Assembly (NCBI GenBank): GCA_002453475.1
Contig: DKGY01000094.1
Location: forward strand, 107,266-113,320
From: Clostridium sp. UBA6758
GTDB taxonomy: Bacteria > Bacillota > Clostridia > Clostridiales > Clostridiaceae
Direction of reading: 5' to 3'
DNA: 6,055 nucleotides
Positions within the stretch are counted from its first letter, which is position 1. Every line of letters begins with the position of its first letter. Below are positions 5,550 through 6,055 of this stretch, piece by piece. The notes beneath the pieces are model-generated. The model saw only the letters and a list, made by a program, of their open reading frames with translations, did not search any database and was not told the DNA's origin. A program made the position numbers and the translations under genes.

Positions 5550-6055
5550 CTATTTTATGATATCAATAAAAGATTTTATAATATGAGCTGTAAATCCCCA
5601 AATCACATAATTATTCCACTGATAAAAATATTCCTCTAATACCCCCTTTGAAAATTTGTAATCCTTACCTCCATTTATTAAATGAAAGGGAAATTCATCT
5701 TGATTAATTGGTCCTATATCCATTTTATATAGTAATGGTTCTGTGCCAATAAAAAATTTTATTGGTACCTTAAATATATGATCAACTTCACTTGTATTAA
5801 AATTAATATTACTAGTATTTAGTTTAGCTACATATGGACGCATTATCATGTTATAAGGTGATATAAAATAATCCATTTCACCAATAACTTCAAATTCTTC
5901 TTTTTTAATATTCATCTCTTCCATGGTTTCTCTTATTGCAGCTTCCTTAAAAGTTTCTCCCTCTTCAACCTTTCCACCAGGTAGACAAATATCTCCAGGT
6001 TGACTACGTAACTTTTTAGCTCTAACTTGGAAAATTATATAAATATCCTCATCTG
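5550..6055 (-). CDS. Nudix hydrolase, CoA-pyrophosphatase-like (5' end beyond window)
   Basis: The frame is open to the right edge, and 167 residues are visible from codon 6053. The first ATG inside the window, at 5924, falls within the catalytic helix and is not the start. The Nudix box runs GKVEEGETFKEAAIRETMEE (visible residues 27-46), with the metal-binding RE and EE present. N replaces the usual final glycine (MEEMNI), a tolerated change. The preceding RAKKLRSQPGDICLPGG (11-27) matches the extra motif of the CoA-specific Nudix group (R-S-x-x-L-R-x-x-x-G-x-x-x-F/L-PGG). The C-terminal YQWNNYVIWGFTAHII also matches that group's ending. Such enzymes split CoA or its derivatives into 3',5'-ADP and 4'-phosphopantetheine; the true substrate here is inferred. 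The family is about 200 residues, so roughly 30-40 N-terminal residues are missing. It is probably the leading gene of the pair with the LUD-like protein. Confidence 0.88.
   Translation of the reverse strand, partial: DEDIYIIFQVRAKKLRSQPGDICLPGGKVEEGETFKEAAIRETMEEMNIKKEEFEVIGEMDYFISPYNMIMRPYVAKLNTSNINFNTSEVDHIFKVPIKFFIGTEPLLYKMDIGPINQDEFPFHLINGGKDYKFSKGVLEEYFYQWNNYVIWGFTAHIIKSFIDIIK

Noticed and set aside
5550..5924. Reading the Nudix gene as a complete 124-residue protein starting at 5924
   Set aside because: That methionine is inside the Nudix catalytic helix. The frame continues upstream through the PGG and CoA-type motifs to the window edge.

Overview
The window is strongly AT-rich. It has A/T-ending codons, purine-rich Shine-Dalgarno sites (AGGAGGTG, GAGGAG), one TTG start with a good ribosome site, and A/T-rich rho-independent hairpins. 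Together with the protein families present (a Gram-positive-type nicotinate phosphoribosyltransferase, a HesB-like Cys-rich protein and a clostridial-looking CoA-type Nudix hydrolase) this points to the chromosome of a low-GC Firmicute, most likely Clostridium or a close relative. The species cannot be fixed from the sequence alone.

Layout. At the left edge a minus-strand gene enters the window. Only its first 48 complete codons and part of a 49th are visible, and it may be a membrane-anchored MutS-family protein. Just upstream of it is the rho-independent terminator of a 671-residue UvrD/PcrA-type helicase, also on the minus strand (243-2258). A 169-bp divergent intergenic region (2259-2427) then separates the helicase from a plus-strand pair. 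The first gene of the pair is nicotinate phosphoribosyltransferase (2428-3906). The second is a small HesB/IscA-like protein with a cysteine-rich repeat tail (3954-4331), which begins with TTG. The pair ends at a perfect 28-bp palindromic terminator (4342-4369).

The right third is all minus strand. It holds a CoA-pyrophosphatase-like Nudix hydrolase cut by the window edge (5550-6055), a 199-residue divergent LUD-like protein (4889-5488) 61 bp downstream of it, and a 70-residue four-cysteine protein (4482-4694) with its own likely promoter.

How the genes relate. Nicotinate phosphoribosyltransferase feeds NAD salvage. The Nudix enzyme is expected to hydrolyse CoA-type or related nucleotides. 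The HesB-like and four-Cys proteins look like small metal or Fe-S handling proteins. The helicase acts in DNA repair or replication. Apart from the two likely co-transcribed pairs (pncB-hesB-like and Nudix-LUD-like), nothing shows that the genes form one dedicated system. This looks like ordinary clostridial core or near-core chromosome. There is no mobile element, CRISPR array, tRNA or rRNA. The most interesting points are small: the duplicated cysteine tail and structured TTG start of the HesB-like gene, the reassigned start of the four-Cys protein, and the divergent LUD-like protein.
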